From Nilaparvata lugens (Eukaryota; Arthropoda; Insecta; Hemiptera; Delphacidae), in contig NC_052508.1 in the NCBI RefSeq assembly GCF_014356525.2, positions 47,161,858 to 47,225,857 of the forward strand: a DNA stretch of 64,000 nt. Reading direction: 5' to 3'. A program made the position numbers and the translations under genes. The notes beneath the pieces were generated by a model that had not been told where the DNA came from, did not search any database, and saw only the letters and a program-made list of their open reading frames with translations. Shown piece by piece: positions 36,931 to 47,950 of the stretch. Within the stretch, counting starts at the first letter, position 1; every line of letters starts with the position of its first letter.

Positions 36931-38362
36931 AGTTCAGGCAATGAATGCTCAAAAAAGGGTATAGGAAATGTTTGGAAGACAATTTTTGACCACACAGTTC
37001 TGTTATGGGTAGTAAGGAGGTAAGCATATCAAAAGTCCCCACCACTACCCCCTGTGCTGAGGGGGTGGGGGTGGTTTAAGAGTACAATTTTTTGTTTCTC
37101 GCATAAAACTCAAAAACTATATATCCTAAGGACTTGACTACCATATAACAAATTAAAGCTTACATACTTTCCTACAATATTCATTCCACAACTTTTTCTA
37201 TATCTCCACTAGTTTTCGAGATATCCGCTCTTGAAAGTGTGACATTTTCGAAAAAGACACGTTTGCCACCAAACTTTTTCTATTTTTGCTCTTATAACTT
37301 TTTGAAAATCGATGGGAAAAATCCATGTTGATCATGAGCTTAAAGAGAGCATTAAATTCTCTTTAATTTGATGTATAATTTTACACTTTTACGGATTTCC
37401 TTACACCTTTTGCAGAAGCTTTAGTGTTGAGTGTGGAATCTCCATTTTTGCAACAATAAACCAATTGATAAAGGAATTTGGAGGGAATGTTTTAAACAAA
37501 ATTTTTGACTTTTCAGCTTTGTTGAGACTAGTTAGGAGGGAACATATCAGAAGTCCCCATTCCTAACTCATGTGCTGAGGGGATGAGGGCGGTTTAGAAG
37601 TTATATTTTTCAGTGTTTTACTTCCACGCTTATATCTTGAGAACAATGCGTTCAACCGACATAACTAACTATTCCAAAATGAAGTTTGATAAATTCTCTA
37701 CACTTTTTGTTTTAATGGAATTTTGTGATATTCCCAACAGTTCCCGAGATATTCGCTCTTGTAGGTGTGTAATTGTTAAAATAACAGGTTTTTATTCAAA
37801 GTTTTGCTCTTTAAGGGCTAATAACTCTCCAACAATGCATCATAAGAACTGACGCTTATCGTAGGTTTGTAGAGCATTGAATTATAACCACCTTTCAAAC
37901 CACCCTCATCCCCTTAGCACATGAGTTAGGAAAGGGGACTTCTGATATGTTCCCTCCTAACTAGTCTCAACAAAGCTGCAAAGTCAAAAATTTTGTTTAA
38001 AACATTCCCTCCAAATTCCTTTGTCAATTGGTCTATTGTTGCAAAAATGGAGATTTCACACTCAACATTTAAGCGTCTTCAAAAGGTGTAGGGAAATCCG
38101 TAAAAGTGTAAAATTGTACATAAATTGAAAAAAATTCAATGCTCTTTAAGCTCATAATCAACATGGATTTTTCCCATCGATTTTTAAAAAGTTATAAGAG
38201 CAATAATAGAATAAAATGGTGGCGAACGTGTCTTTTTCGAAAATGTCACGCTATCAAGAGCGAATATCTCGAAAACTAGAGGAGATATAAAAAAAGTTGT
38301 GGAATGAATATTGTAGGAAATTATGTAAGCTTTAATTTGTTTTATGATAGTTAAGTCCTTAT
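36931..38362. mobile_element. Foldback element FB1, copy 2, left part
   Basis: The left arm (from AGTTCAGGCAATGAATGCTC) and the right arm (from about 37900) are inverted copies over roughly 640 bp, separated by a loop near 37610-37890. Matching blocks include CTACAATATTCATTCCACAA, GTTTTCGAGATATCCGCTC and GGAATTTGGAGGGAATGTTT with their complements. The right arm is broken at 38362 by a 2,267-bp insertion and resumes at 40634. The element is in opposite orientation to copy 1. Confidence 0.85.
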
Positions 38363-40629
38363 TGTGCCGGGCACTCTATTTAATTCAGGCCTTTTCCCAA
38401 GTTATAATAGTAAATTTAATACGCAATAGACTAGAGCCATTATTGTAAGTGAGTTAGCCAAATAAATTATTTTCTCTCTCTACAGTATTATGAACGGCCA
38501 TGACTTCGAGTTTCCCATGATAGATATTTAAAAATTGTGGCTCCGAGTCGTCGAGGAATGTAGATTATGGAATTATCTCTAAAACTTAGCCTTCTTGTCG
38601 CAACATAAAGTGCGATAAGTTGGAAAACAGCAAGCATTGAAATTATAACAAACTACTGATTTTGCAGTTACTATTTGGTCCAAAGGCTCTAGAAGCCACG
38701 CGACGATTGGTCAAATTGATTCCTTTCGCCCAATAGGAGACCTGTTTCTAAATACAGTAGTGGGGGGATTCCCCAGTCGAGAGACCAGATTACGTTCCGG
38801 AGGACACTTTGCTGGGAGCACTACGAGAGTAAAGATGTAGTCATTATGTTTCCCCCATTTGGGCAGGTTTACAAGTATTTAATTAGTTAATGTAGGAGCT
38901 AGTTTTATTTTTATTAATGTTTAAATTTTCTAGTAGTGCCATGTACTGAAAGGTTTAATTGTGTTTCTTCTTCATGTACGAATAATTGTTTCTTCAAATA
39001 ACCGCTAAGGTACGTAAACTAAGGTTAAAATATAATTTAGGGAAATTAATTAATTGAAACTTCAATCAAAAGATTTTATCAACAAAGCCTGTTATTTTTC
39101 AAGTTAATAATTTTGATTGAGAATAATCCTTTTGATTTTATTAGTGATGGAAGATAATTATAAATTTTTTTTCTAAAGAAGTATAGAAAGTTTTCAGTTA
39201 CGTTACATTTGAGTTATTGTTTCTGGAAATATATTATCGTAGAGTATTGCTGAAAGTCAGGAAGATAGCCTTTAAATTGGAATGAAATTTTTAAGATTAT
39301 GTTCATATTGAGTTTATGACATTTTATAATTTTATATTTTTTCAGACTCTGTTTTCTTATGTCATTAAGGCTTTCGAATAATTTAGTAGATTTTTATGAT
39401 AGAAATCTTAATAGACAAAGAAGAAAGTTTTTCTTTTCCATGAAATTAATATTAAAAAATGTTGGCTAGCGCACAAGATTCCAATAATACTAGTCGAGCT
39501 ACTATATGAAAAATTATATTTGATTTTGCAAACCAAACGAAAAATATCATATAAGTTAGCATCATTTCAATCTGAATTATTCCTTTCCTAAGAGTATTAT
39601 ATCAAAGTTAACATCATAATTAATGAAGTATTCATTTTTCTAAAAGCATTATATTAATTTATTACGAGTGTTTCCATAAAGTTGCATTGTATATTAATGA
39701 CACTCTGGCAAGTAAATTTGTTTTAAATCTGTTAAATTTTGAGAATGAAATCAGAACGTCAAGATAAAATCTAAATTGAATAACAGAATAAACTCCTGTT
39801 TTAGCTTTTGATGAATTGTAGGAAGAGTTAGAAATTAATGCTGTAATACATTTATTTACAGCGGTTCATGTGTGTCCCCAAACCAACTTCTTGTACTACC
39901 ACCCCTTTGGTTCCGCAACTTTATGTAACACCGCTTCAAGACACCCGTTCAGACGATAGGTCTAGGGACGTCGACGTCAAGCCAAATTCAACCGGTAAAA
40001 GCTCACCGCCAAAAACAAGGTACTGTAACCCCGACGATAAAGCAACGTACAAACCAACGAAAGTGCAGTGTAGTGAAACAAAGGTTCATTCGAGAATGTC
40101 AATCAAAAGTGGGGATTCAAAATTATTATGAAATGGGTTATATGGGTTACTATCGACGAAACTTGGGTTCAACGGGCTTTTCTTTCTTGAGTAATTCCAT
40201 GTTGGAATGAACTTGTTATTTGATGACTGATATTGTTTGGTTTTGTGACGTATTGCTATCTAATCGGGGATAGTAATGCGCCCCCGAATCAGATGAAGAA
40301 TGTCACCAAAGTAACATGAAATTGTTGTTTCTGTTGTTCGATTTTAGTTGCCAATGTTCATTGAAGCTGTTTGTATTTTTCAATTATTTCAAATTGTTGT
40401 GTTATTCTATAGTATAAACCTATTAAATCAGGCATGGCAAGATTAATTGAAGTTTTCTTGACTCTAGCCCGTTCACCTGCATGAATTAGGAATAGACTCA
40501 GGTATTTTCTAGATGTGTCGGCCTATTTCTAAATTCTAAATTTTATTCAAAATTATCTTCTTTATCAGCTTTTAAAAGGTGCAGGCACACAACTGCGCCA
40601 CTTCTGCTGAAAGTTTAGCGAAAGGCACA
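38363..40629 (+). mobile_element. LTR-like insertion with TTAT target duplication
   Basis: The insertion begins TGTGCCGGGC and ends GGCACA, a 6-bp inverted terminus of the TGT...ACA type used by LTR elements. TTAT stands on both sides (38359-38362 and 40630-40633). Removing the insertion and one TTAT gives AAGTCCTTATGATACATAG, matching the complement of the intact left arm (AAGTCCTTAGGATATATAG), so the limits are exact. It has a GCCAAATAAATTATT possible polyadenylation context near 38457 and a 264-bp ORF. I see no reverse transcriptase, integrase or second LTR. It could be a long solo LTR or another non-autonomous element. Orientation is a guess. Confidence 0.8.
39868..40131 (+). CDS. Unrecognised 87-codon ORF inside the LTR-like insertion
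   Basis: The frame starts MCVPKPTSCTTTPL and is rich in Pro, Thr, Ser, Lys and Asp, so it is likely disordered. It is less AT-biased than its flanks. Directly upstream is TTTATTTACAG, a fair splice acceptor ending at 39861, so it might be a 3' exon of an element transcript. No domain is recognised and no zinc knuckle or protease motif is visible. It could also be chance, so confidence that it is translated is low. Confidence 0.2.
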   Translation: MCVPKPTSCTTTPLVPQLYVTPLQDTRSDDRSRDVDVKPNSTGKSSPPKTRYCNPDDKATYKPTKVQCSETKVHSRMSIKSGDSKLL

Positions 40630-40822
40630 TTATGATACATAGTTTTTGAGTTTTATGCGAGAAACAAAAAATTGTACTTTTAAACCACCCCCACCCCCTT
40701 ATCACAGGGGTTAGGGGTGAGGACTTTTTATAAGTTTACCTTCTTACTACTCTTAACAGAACTATGGGGTCAAAAAATTGTCTTTCCAACTTTTCCCTCT
40801 ATAACCTCTCCTTTACTGGACC
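40630..40822. mobile_element. FB1 copy 2, right end after the insertion
   Basis: It starts with the second TTAT and continues GATACATAGTTTTTGAGTTT, ACCACCCCCACCCCC and CCAACTTTTCCCTCTATAAC, the complement of the left end of the same element near 36955-37130. The outer limit is approximate. Confidence 0.85.
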
Positions 40823-41066
40823 ATATTATTTTACAGTTTCAAGTGATTAGTAAGTGTTATTTTGTTATTCAATTTTGTTTGTAAAAAATCTGAATTCAGA
40901 ATTTTTTGTTTGCAAATGTCTGGACTGAAATATTCAAAAGTGTATGGAGCATGACCCACTTTTTGGACTACCATATTCATAATGTATACGTATACATCAA
41001 AATTCGGAGACGAAACAGTTTTCGGCTGTGCCTGTTGACCCTTCCACAATCATTTAAAAGAATTGT

Positions 41067-41151
41067 TTGTGTATTAAAATAATAAAAATAAACTATGCTT
41101 TCATGCTTCTATGTTTTTGTACTCCAGAGCGAAGTTCGGTGCCCCGATATT
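41067..41151 (-). mobile_element. Retroposon-like 5' fragment, minus orientation
   Basis: On the minus strand it begins AATATCGGGGCACCGAACTT then CGCTCTGGAGTACAAAAACA, like the starts at 31440 and 45434. It is joined to repeat L at 41152. Confidence 0.55.
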
Positions 41152-41525
41152 ATTTCTTGAATCATGCAATGTTTTCAAATTACATTGCCAAAAGTTTTAT
41201 AATCACAGCTGTGATTATCTCTTCCTCTCTCTTTCGTTTTCAACAAACGATAAAAATTTCTGTTCCAATCAGCTGCCACTTAGATGATTAATAATTTATG
41301 ATTCCTCTCAAATCATCTCAGAAATGAAACTCAGCTCAAATTTCTGTATCACGAACCTACTATTTGCTGTGAGCATATTATGATCTGTACTCTATCGGCA
41401 ATAAATAAAGGAATAAGGCAACAACTTGGTATGCAAATTATTGAGTCAAATCATTTGAATAATCAATTGATGTGTTGGAAGTGCTCTGTAGAATAGTAGA
41501 CTAATCGCAGCGAATTTTGTGGAAA
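41152..41525 (+). repeat. Dispersed repeat L, copy 1
   Basis: It shares GAATCATGCAATGTTTT, TCAGCTGCCACTT, CTCTATCGGCAATAAATAAA and GTGTTGGAAGTGCTCTGTAG with 47598-47950. Non-coding. Confidence 0.75.
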
Positions 41526-41812
41526 GGATTAGGCATGAAAATCTCTACAATTAATGTCCAGTAACATTTTCACCTAAAATTGAAAATAAGCTCGAAATTC
41601 GAGAAAATGAGATTATTCAAATGCAAACATAATGAGAGAGGCAACTGTTGATCCTATTCAATCATTCACTGGAAGAGATAGCAGAATTGATCAGGTCAGC
41701 TGGTTCTTACACTGGAGACACACGAGGCGGTTTTCGCGTTTTGTACCTACGAGTAATGGACATTTTCATAAGTGCAGGAAAAGTTTTTGAGTGCGCCACA
41801 CCAGATTTTTTA
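41519..41812 (+). repeat. Repeat K, 3' fragment
   Basis: It matches the last 290 bp of 31464-32357: GCATGAAAATCTCTACAATT, ACATTTTCACCTAAAATTGA and GAGTGCGCCACACCAGATTT. A 120-codon frame (41648-42010) starts inside it and is not called as a gene. Confidence 0.7.
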
Positions 41813-42089
41813 GAGTTCGGCCCAGCAAATACCAGAGTGAACGTGATAGACATGATAATAGTAATCAGATGTTACTACGGTATTAGGTTTTCAGTAACTG
41901 AATTCTCTACCATAATGATCAGTTTCCAGAAAACTGTGATAGATATTGTTAAGATTATGCTTGGAAAAGTTAGATGTAGACAGACTACTACAGCATCCAG
42001 ATTAGCATAGTTTTCATACAGAAAAATGTGCAATTTATCACAGAAAGTATTAGTTCTAATAAAAGTGCATCAGATATGATGAAGCCTTG
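41813..42089. other. Short gene-less stretch
   Basis: No repeats or recognisable frames beyond the tail of the frame that started in repeat K. Confidence 0.4.
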
Positions 42090-42200
42090 TGCACAGCTGT
42101 GCAATTGGCATGATGTCAATGGCGACGATAACCGCGAGACAACATTCTCCCGCTTCCGTCGCAGTCATGCAAATCTCAGTTGTGTCACGAGGTTTTTGGA
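42090..42200. promoter_or_regulatory. Possible regulatory segment with palindromic E-box and octamer
   Basis: It contains the perfect 14-base palindrome TGCACAGCTGTGCA (42090-42103, with a CAGCTG E-box in the centre), a mixed-composition block GCGACGATAACCGCGAGAC and an ATGCAAAT octamer near 42174. Clustering of such sites in a GC-balanced patch is suggestive only. Confidence 0.25.
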
Positions 42201-43235
42201 TTGAAACAACTAGATTGGAATTTAGTAACATTCAGTCAGCTTGACATAGCTTTCATTGATGATAATTGAGAGTTGAGTGAATAATTAATAATATTATTAT
42301 TATTACTGTACGATAAATTATTCCAGATATTCAATGGAAGCTATAACTTTATAAATAATTATCATACAGTAATAATATTCCAGCAGTTGGTTCACTGAAA
42401 TTTCTAATAAAATCCACCATTCAATTAATATTAGTTTTACATTCAGTAATATTGAGAAAACTAACTTATCACACTAGTTTAATAACACTGCATCAGATAA
42501 ATGATTGAGAAGCAATGCACAGACGAGAGCCAGCCAGTTGACATAGTTGGGACTTGTATGTCGGTCTATATAATGAAACTAGCAATAGAGAGGGTTGATA
42601 CGGCGGGAGGGTGGAGTGAGCGAGAGCGTGATAGCAAAGTGGCTGCAGCGGCGAAAAAAGCTGGATCGTTTTGAAGAGCATGTCAAGGTCAGACATGAGT
42701 CTGCTATGCTCGCTCCTACAATCGATACTACGTCCCACCCTAGCACTGGTATCTCATACTAGAATGGGCCACTGTCTGCTCTCAGCTCCAGTCCAATTTC
42801 ATCATTAGATAACTGCTATCTATCAATTTGAAGCTGCTCCAATTTCTAGCCACTTAACCCTATATATCGTATGTTGCCTGATTGGTGCAGCTGAATATTT
42901 TTAAAGGTATGGAATGGACTTGAAATATTTGCAATTGGTTTGGACACTTCCTGTGTGGGTGTCAAAATGAAAAATCGGTTTTGTTGTAACTTCAAAATTT
43001 CCTAAAACGAGAGAAAATTTTCATTAAGTGATAATTAGTCACATTACACTCACATTAAACTTAACAAGTGATGCGTGTCAGCTTGAAAAAATTGTGCAGC
43101 TTGAAAAAATTGTCAATACTATGTTCTAAATTATTTTAAGGGAGATTTATTACCTGAGCCCGCATTTAATTTTCAAGAAATTTATTCAATGCCATTATCC
43201 ATTGTTTTCTTTTTTCTTTAGGGCTACTTTTAATA
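42201..43235. other. Gene-less stretch with AT hairpin and a GC-rich patch
   Basis: Facing AATAATATTATTATTATTAC and GTAATAATATT blocks form a hairpin near 42285-42372. A GC-rich patch at about 42520-42740 yields an 81-codon minus frame (42493-42738) without recognisable features. Confidence 0.4.
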
Positions 43236-43423
43236 TAAATAAAATTTAAATCTTAGTACCCTTCTCAATTATTTTATCACAACATGTATCGGACATTAAT
43301 GCCATTTTCAAGACTTGAAATAATTTCAATATTATTGACATTATGCCAATAATGGCATTACTGTCCGAAACATGCTGTGATAAAATAATTTAAAAGGGTA
43401 CTAAGATGGAAATTTTATTTATA
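43236..43423. mobile_element. Small foldback element (TTAGTACCCTT ends)
   Basis: ATAAATAAAATTTAAATCTTAG-like left DNA, then ATTATTTTATCACAACATG and GGACATTAATGCCA, faces TGGCATTACTGTCC, CATGCTGTGATAAAATAAT and AGGGTACTAAGATGG. Arms are about 75 bp around a short loop. Confidence 0.85.
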
Positions 43424-43499
43424 TCCATTATTCTTTATTTCATATAACCCATACATCTTAAAATCACTGCACTTGTATGGGCTACTTAATTAAAATTAA

Positions 43500-43640
43500 T
43501 AAAAAACATGTAGTACCCTTTTTCAACTTAAAATAAACTTGAAAATGACCAAAGTAGGCCGAAACCAGTAGTTGAATTGTTTTAAAGTTTTTAAGTGTTT
43601 TGAATAAAAAGGGTAATACATGTTTTTTATTGTTTTTATC
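43500..43640. mobile_element. Second small foldback element, related ends
   Basis: AATAAAAAACATGTAGTACC then CTTTTTCAA faces TAAAAAGGGTAATACATG then TTTTTTATTG. It lies 77 bp from the previous element and shares the AGTACCCTTTT phrase, so the two may be relatives. Confidence 0.7.
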
Positions 43641-44881
43641 AATCCCATACATTTTGGCTACAGCTTATAAGAAAAATTATTTCCAATAAATCATTCTAAT
43701 CCCGTGAACCGTGATTAAAGGATTGTTGTTATTTTACAAGAGATATTCATCACTAATTAATGAGATGTTCACTAATTAATCAGTATTATTTCTCATCATT
43801 TTTATAAGATTTCAAATTATAAGCAACTTTTGATAATCCATAACCGTAATTTATCATGTTATTAGAGAGTGTTACAAATTCCATATAAGAAATCCTAAAT
43901 TTCTTTAAGAAATTTCAGGAACTAAACTTTACCTACGTGGTGCTTATTGTCTTAGTTTGTTGGAACGGTGGGAGTTCACAGTTGTTGAATGTTTCTTATT
44001 TTATGAAGAAATCTGAAATTGGCATCATTTCTACCAATCAGTATTTATGAAGAGCCAAATGAATTCAACAAAGTAAAGAGGGTCTATAAGAATTTAGATT
44101 AATTTCTTCAAGGTCTCTAATCTGCAGCAGCCACATTGAACACTTGTAAGGTATTGAAAAACCTTTGAAACTTTCTCTTTCCATTGGTATAAAGGTTGTC
44201 CATTTTACATTTTCACTTTAATGAATACCAATTTTTGAAAATGGGTCCATCATTTAAAAGTACTCTGTATTTATTTAATCTTGATTGACTTCATTTGTTA
44301 TGATAAGAAAATATGTACATCATGCATTATTCATTGAGAACTTAATACATTATGGAGATTCAAAATAATCTCTATAAAAATGACTGTATTATTATGGTTT
44401 AGAAGATGATATTGCATATTTGGAAAAAAAAATTACAGTTCTGCACCAAACAGCAAAGAATGTAAGTGATCGAATGTATAGAATGTAATTTATCACATTG
44501 TATACTCTCTGTTCAGCACAGGAGTGGGAAAATTAATTTCAGTACAATCGTCACGGAAATAAGAAAATTTCTTGTAATCCTAGTTCCAATTTTATTGTTT
44601 GTTTTCCAATTGCCATTTCATGGATATAGTCAGATAAGGTTGAACTTTTCTTTCATATATCATCAACCATTTCACTGTTGTTAAATCCTAAACTGGATAA
44701 TTAATTGTCTTCATTCAGAGCTATTCAAATGCTAAATGAATAAACATGAACTGAATACAATACTACTATGGCGAATAACAATAAATGTACACGTAAAAGG
44801 GTGAAACTGTTTATTTATGTGCGTTGGCTCGAACAATTTACATTCGACTGTGCATGGAGTACCATGAAGGAGGAGGGAAAA
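43641..44881. other. Gene-less stretch
   Basis: AT-rich. Near 44165-44270 the sequence ends AAAAGTACTCTGTATTTATT, which resembles a decayed TA-flanked TIR end. Open frames are short and unrecognised. Confidence 0.4.
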
Positions 44882-44925
44882 GAAGATGAAGAAGAAGAAG
44901 AAGAAGAAGAAGAAAGATTGAGAAG
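44882..44925. repeat. GAA microsatellite
   Basis: GAAGATGAAGAAGAAGAAGA continues to GAAAGATTG. It encodes a spurious Glu run on the plus strand and a Phe run on the minus strand. Confidence 0.9.
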
Positions 44926-45433
44926 AGAAATGAAAGGATTCAACGCTAGACATTGGCGTAATTAAAAGGAGCCATCAACTATTTATACCATCATTTAGTA
45001 GCATAGAAGATATTAAGTTACTCTTTCCACGCTGAACTGTGAAATTGTTCGCTTATATTACTTTTCACCATTTGCACTCGCGACCCGCCGCCGCGTCAAA
45101 CTCATAAACTGTCTTCCTCGTCTCCTAACTTGACAGAGAAATGCAAGAATCCAGCAGATAGAAGCGCAACATTCACAAATTATTTCACGTGTTTTATTGT
45201 GTCTCGGCATGCCTGGAATACAGAGCTCATACTCTGACAACCTCTTTTTATTCATCAGTTGATGTATATATTTAGTCGTAATTTAAGCATGCATACTTGT
45301 GTTGCTTGCTGAATAGTAATATCAATCTTCCAATTCGGTTTGGTTTGGAATTTCTAAATAAATAATAGAAATGAGACGTGAGTAGAGTTTTAGAAGTGAA
45401 TATCACAATGTCCATTGTGCGATGTAACATATA
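44926..45433. other. Gene-less stretch
   Basis: It includes a GC-rich CGACCCGCCGCCGCGTC patch near 45080. No gene recognised. Confidence 0.4.
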
Positions 45434-46040
45434 AATATCGAGGAACCGAGCTTTGCTCTGGAGTACAAAAGCATAACAAAATTATTATATATTTATACTT
45501 CATACAGAAATGCTCTATCTAATCACAGTGGATTGAGATTAGTTCCCAGAGGAATGCAAAAATTTCTCTAACAAAGGCCCGGTTGCACAAAAGCCGGTTA
45601 AATTTTAATCCTGATTAATTTCACGTGAACCAAATCAGAGAAGACACTTTCAAAAAGATTGATTCTCTGATTGGTTCTACTGGAATTAATCAGGATTAGT
45701 GCAACCGGCACTAAGTACCTGATTGAATGATTACAAAAGTTCAACAGCTCATAATTTTGTCTCAGTCCCACACACATGCACTCGCTCACTCTCTTCCATC
45801 ATCAACAGATGACGAAACTATCAGCTGTTTTCCAAAGATGAATAATAATTATCCTTTTAATTTCCTTCAGCGAGTTTTCCCAGGGATGATACCTAGTGCA
45901 ATCGAATTTCTATTAACCTATATTATAAACCTATTATGTTCTGCTGAATTTCGTGAGAATTGATAGAGCCGTTTCCAGATCCAGCGACATACAAACATAT
46001 AAACATATAAACAGAAATTGCTCGTTTAATAGCATAGGAT
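45434..46040 (+). mobile_element. Retroposon-like repeat J, longest copy, with nested MITE
   Basis: It begins AATATCGAGGAACCGAGCTT and ends CTCGTTTAATAGCATAGGAT. Its middle carries GTTCAACAGCTCATAATTTT, CAGCTGTTTTCCAAAGATG, CGAGTTTTCCCAGGGATGAT and TAGAGCCGTTTCCAGATCC, then the ACATATAAAC tail. The MITE at 45578-45711 interrupts it. No reverse transcriptase is encoded, so it is a SINE-like or 5'-deleted derivative. Confidence 0.75.
45578..45711. mobile_element. Foldback MITE (family GCCGGTTGCA), copy 2
   Basis: GCCCGGTTGCACAAAAGCCG faces GTGCAACCGGCAC, and GGTTAAATTTTAATCCTGAT faces AATTAATCAGGATTAG. Its core CTCTGATTGGTTCTA is shared with copies at 23261 and 48811. Confidence 0.9.
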
Positions 46041-47073
46041 GTTATAAGTTGCCGGTTCGGATTATTGGTTCTTTCTTTGAACATTCATTAAGAATTGACT
46101 GGGGAAGTATCACTGTAAGAGTGAAAGGAAAAATAAGAGGGTTGAAAAAAGTGAATCTGGTGAAAAAGATTGGATTATAAGAAACATAGATGAAGGGTAA
46201 TGACTCATTACTTTTGGATGTGTATCTATAAAAGATGTTGAATCATGAGAAAGAGACCTTGATGAGATATCACAGCAAAATAACAATATTATAGAATGAG
46301 GTTGATAAAAAAAATAAAAGACGAATTTCAGAATTATGTTTTTTTTTGTAATGGCAGTTGTGTTTTTGTCGTCAATTACGGTACTTTACCACGGAAAATA
46401 GTCTATAGTTTGTGTAAAATAAGTTGAGACTTGGCCCTCCATCCAAAGAAATAACAAAGTGCCAGATCTTGTGAAAATGCAACTTTTTCAAATTTCCAGA
46501 ATTGGATGTAGAATATCATCCCCGATAGTAGAGCTAAAAAAGTTTCAGTGTTGAAGGATTAAAAGGAAATTGAACTTTTTTGATGAAATTGGAAACATAG
46601 AGAAAATTTGTTTTTTTTTTTTTGAACATAACTTTTATCAGAATCATTGGGCGTCGTAATAATGTGTGAGAATTTTATATCAAAATAACGGGGAGAATGT
46701 GTCCTCTCTATTGGTGTCTGGATAAGTTTTTTACTACCTAGAGTTATTTTTCAACTAATGATTATGTTTGTCAATGTCGAGACATTTCGAGCAGAAAACA
46801 TAAATTTTTCTGACATGCAAGAAAATTTTTTGTTTCAACAGATAAGTGGGTGGTGAAAGCGAGAAAGTTTCTCAGAGATAATTGAAATTATTCTTCCAAT
46901 TGTTTAAAGTAGTCGAATAATACGGGTTTTCTCGTATACCTATTATAATTTTTTTCCCATTCCCATTTTGAAGCATTAAATTGGTTTTATAATTTTGAAT
47001 ACCTCTTATGATAGATATAAGGACCGAAATAAAGACTATTTTAAATTTGTTCTTTTCTAATATTATTTCACTA
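46041..47073. other. Gene-less stretch with a shared repeat fragment
   Basis: 46538-46640 resembles 33193-33290. A T-run lies at about 46612-46623. Other frames are short. Confidence 0.45.
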
Positions 47074-47597
47074 GCAAAGTACCCGTGCTTCGCTACGGGA
47101 ATTAAAAGATCAGATTTATTTTGTAAAATACTTATAACCTTAATTCTACCAAAGTCGTTACAATCGCTTTTGAGATCCATCATATAAACAAAAATTGCTT
47201 GCTGAATATAACTTAAATGATAAATTAATATAGTCTCCTTACTGTCATAGAATTTTGTATCTGAAAAGGTGCTCTCCCTAGATGAAAATGTTATTATAAT
47301 TATATAGGACCGTTTCAAGTTTCATTCAAATACATTTCTATTATACATGGTTACCCAAAAATCGTTGTCAGTAGGTGTGATGATTAGTTGTGTTGCTATC
47401 ACCTCACTTTGAACCACTGTATATAGGAGAATATTTCATCTAAATACCGTGCTTTGAACAACACATTCAACACTGTTGAAATATACAATCAACTGCGTAT
47501 TTTAAAAATCAGTCAAGTTAGCGATGCCTTATGGTGTCACCCAGTTGTTGCTCTTATGTGGTACTCATCTTGACATCAGGGAATATTTTTATTGAAT
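47074..47597 (+). mobile_element. Dispersed repeat M, copy 2
   Basis: It starts AAAGTACCCGTGCTTCGCTA then CGGGAATTAAAAGATC and matches 35846-36405 throughout, with an extra 60 bp near 47420 (ATATAGGAGAATATTTCATC). A 148-codon minus-strand frame (46872-47318) lies across its start. It is not conserved in the other copy and is rejected. Confidence 0.75.
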
Positions 47598-47950
47598 CAT
47601 GCAATGTTTTAAAATTATATTGCTTAAAAATTTATAATCACAGCTGTTAATTTCCTCTCATCCTCTCTTTAGTTTTCAACAAACGTTGGAAATTTCTGTT
47701 TCAATCAGCTGCCACTTGGATGATCAATTTTTCCTCTCAAGTTATCTCAGAGATGAGACTCAGCTCAAATTTTTGTATCACGGACCCACTATTTGCTAGG
47801 AACAACTTATGATCTGCCCTCTATCGGCAATAAATAAAGAAATTAGGCCACAGCTTGGCATGAAAATTATTGAGTCTAATCATTTGAATAATTAATTTAT
47901 GTGTTGGAAGTGCTCTGTAGAACAGTAGACTAATTGCAAGGAATTTTGTG
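47598..47950 (+). repeat. Dispersed repeat L, copy 2
   Basis: It matches 41152-41525. Here it directly follows repeat M, whereas copy 1 follows a different 5' fragment, so L may be a shared 3' module of a composite family. Confidence 0.75.

Noticed and set aside
42493..42738. 81-codon minus-strand ORF in a GC-rich patch
   Set aside because: No domain. The frame is open mainly because of local composition.
46872..47318. 148-codon minus-strand ORF
   Set aside because: It crosses the start of a dispersed repeat and the matching region in the other copy (35846-36405) does not keep the frame.
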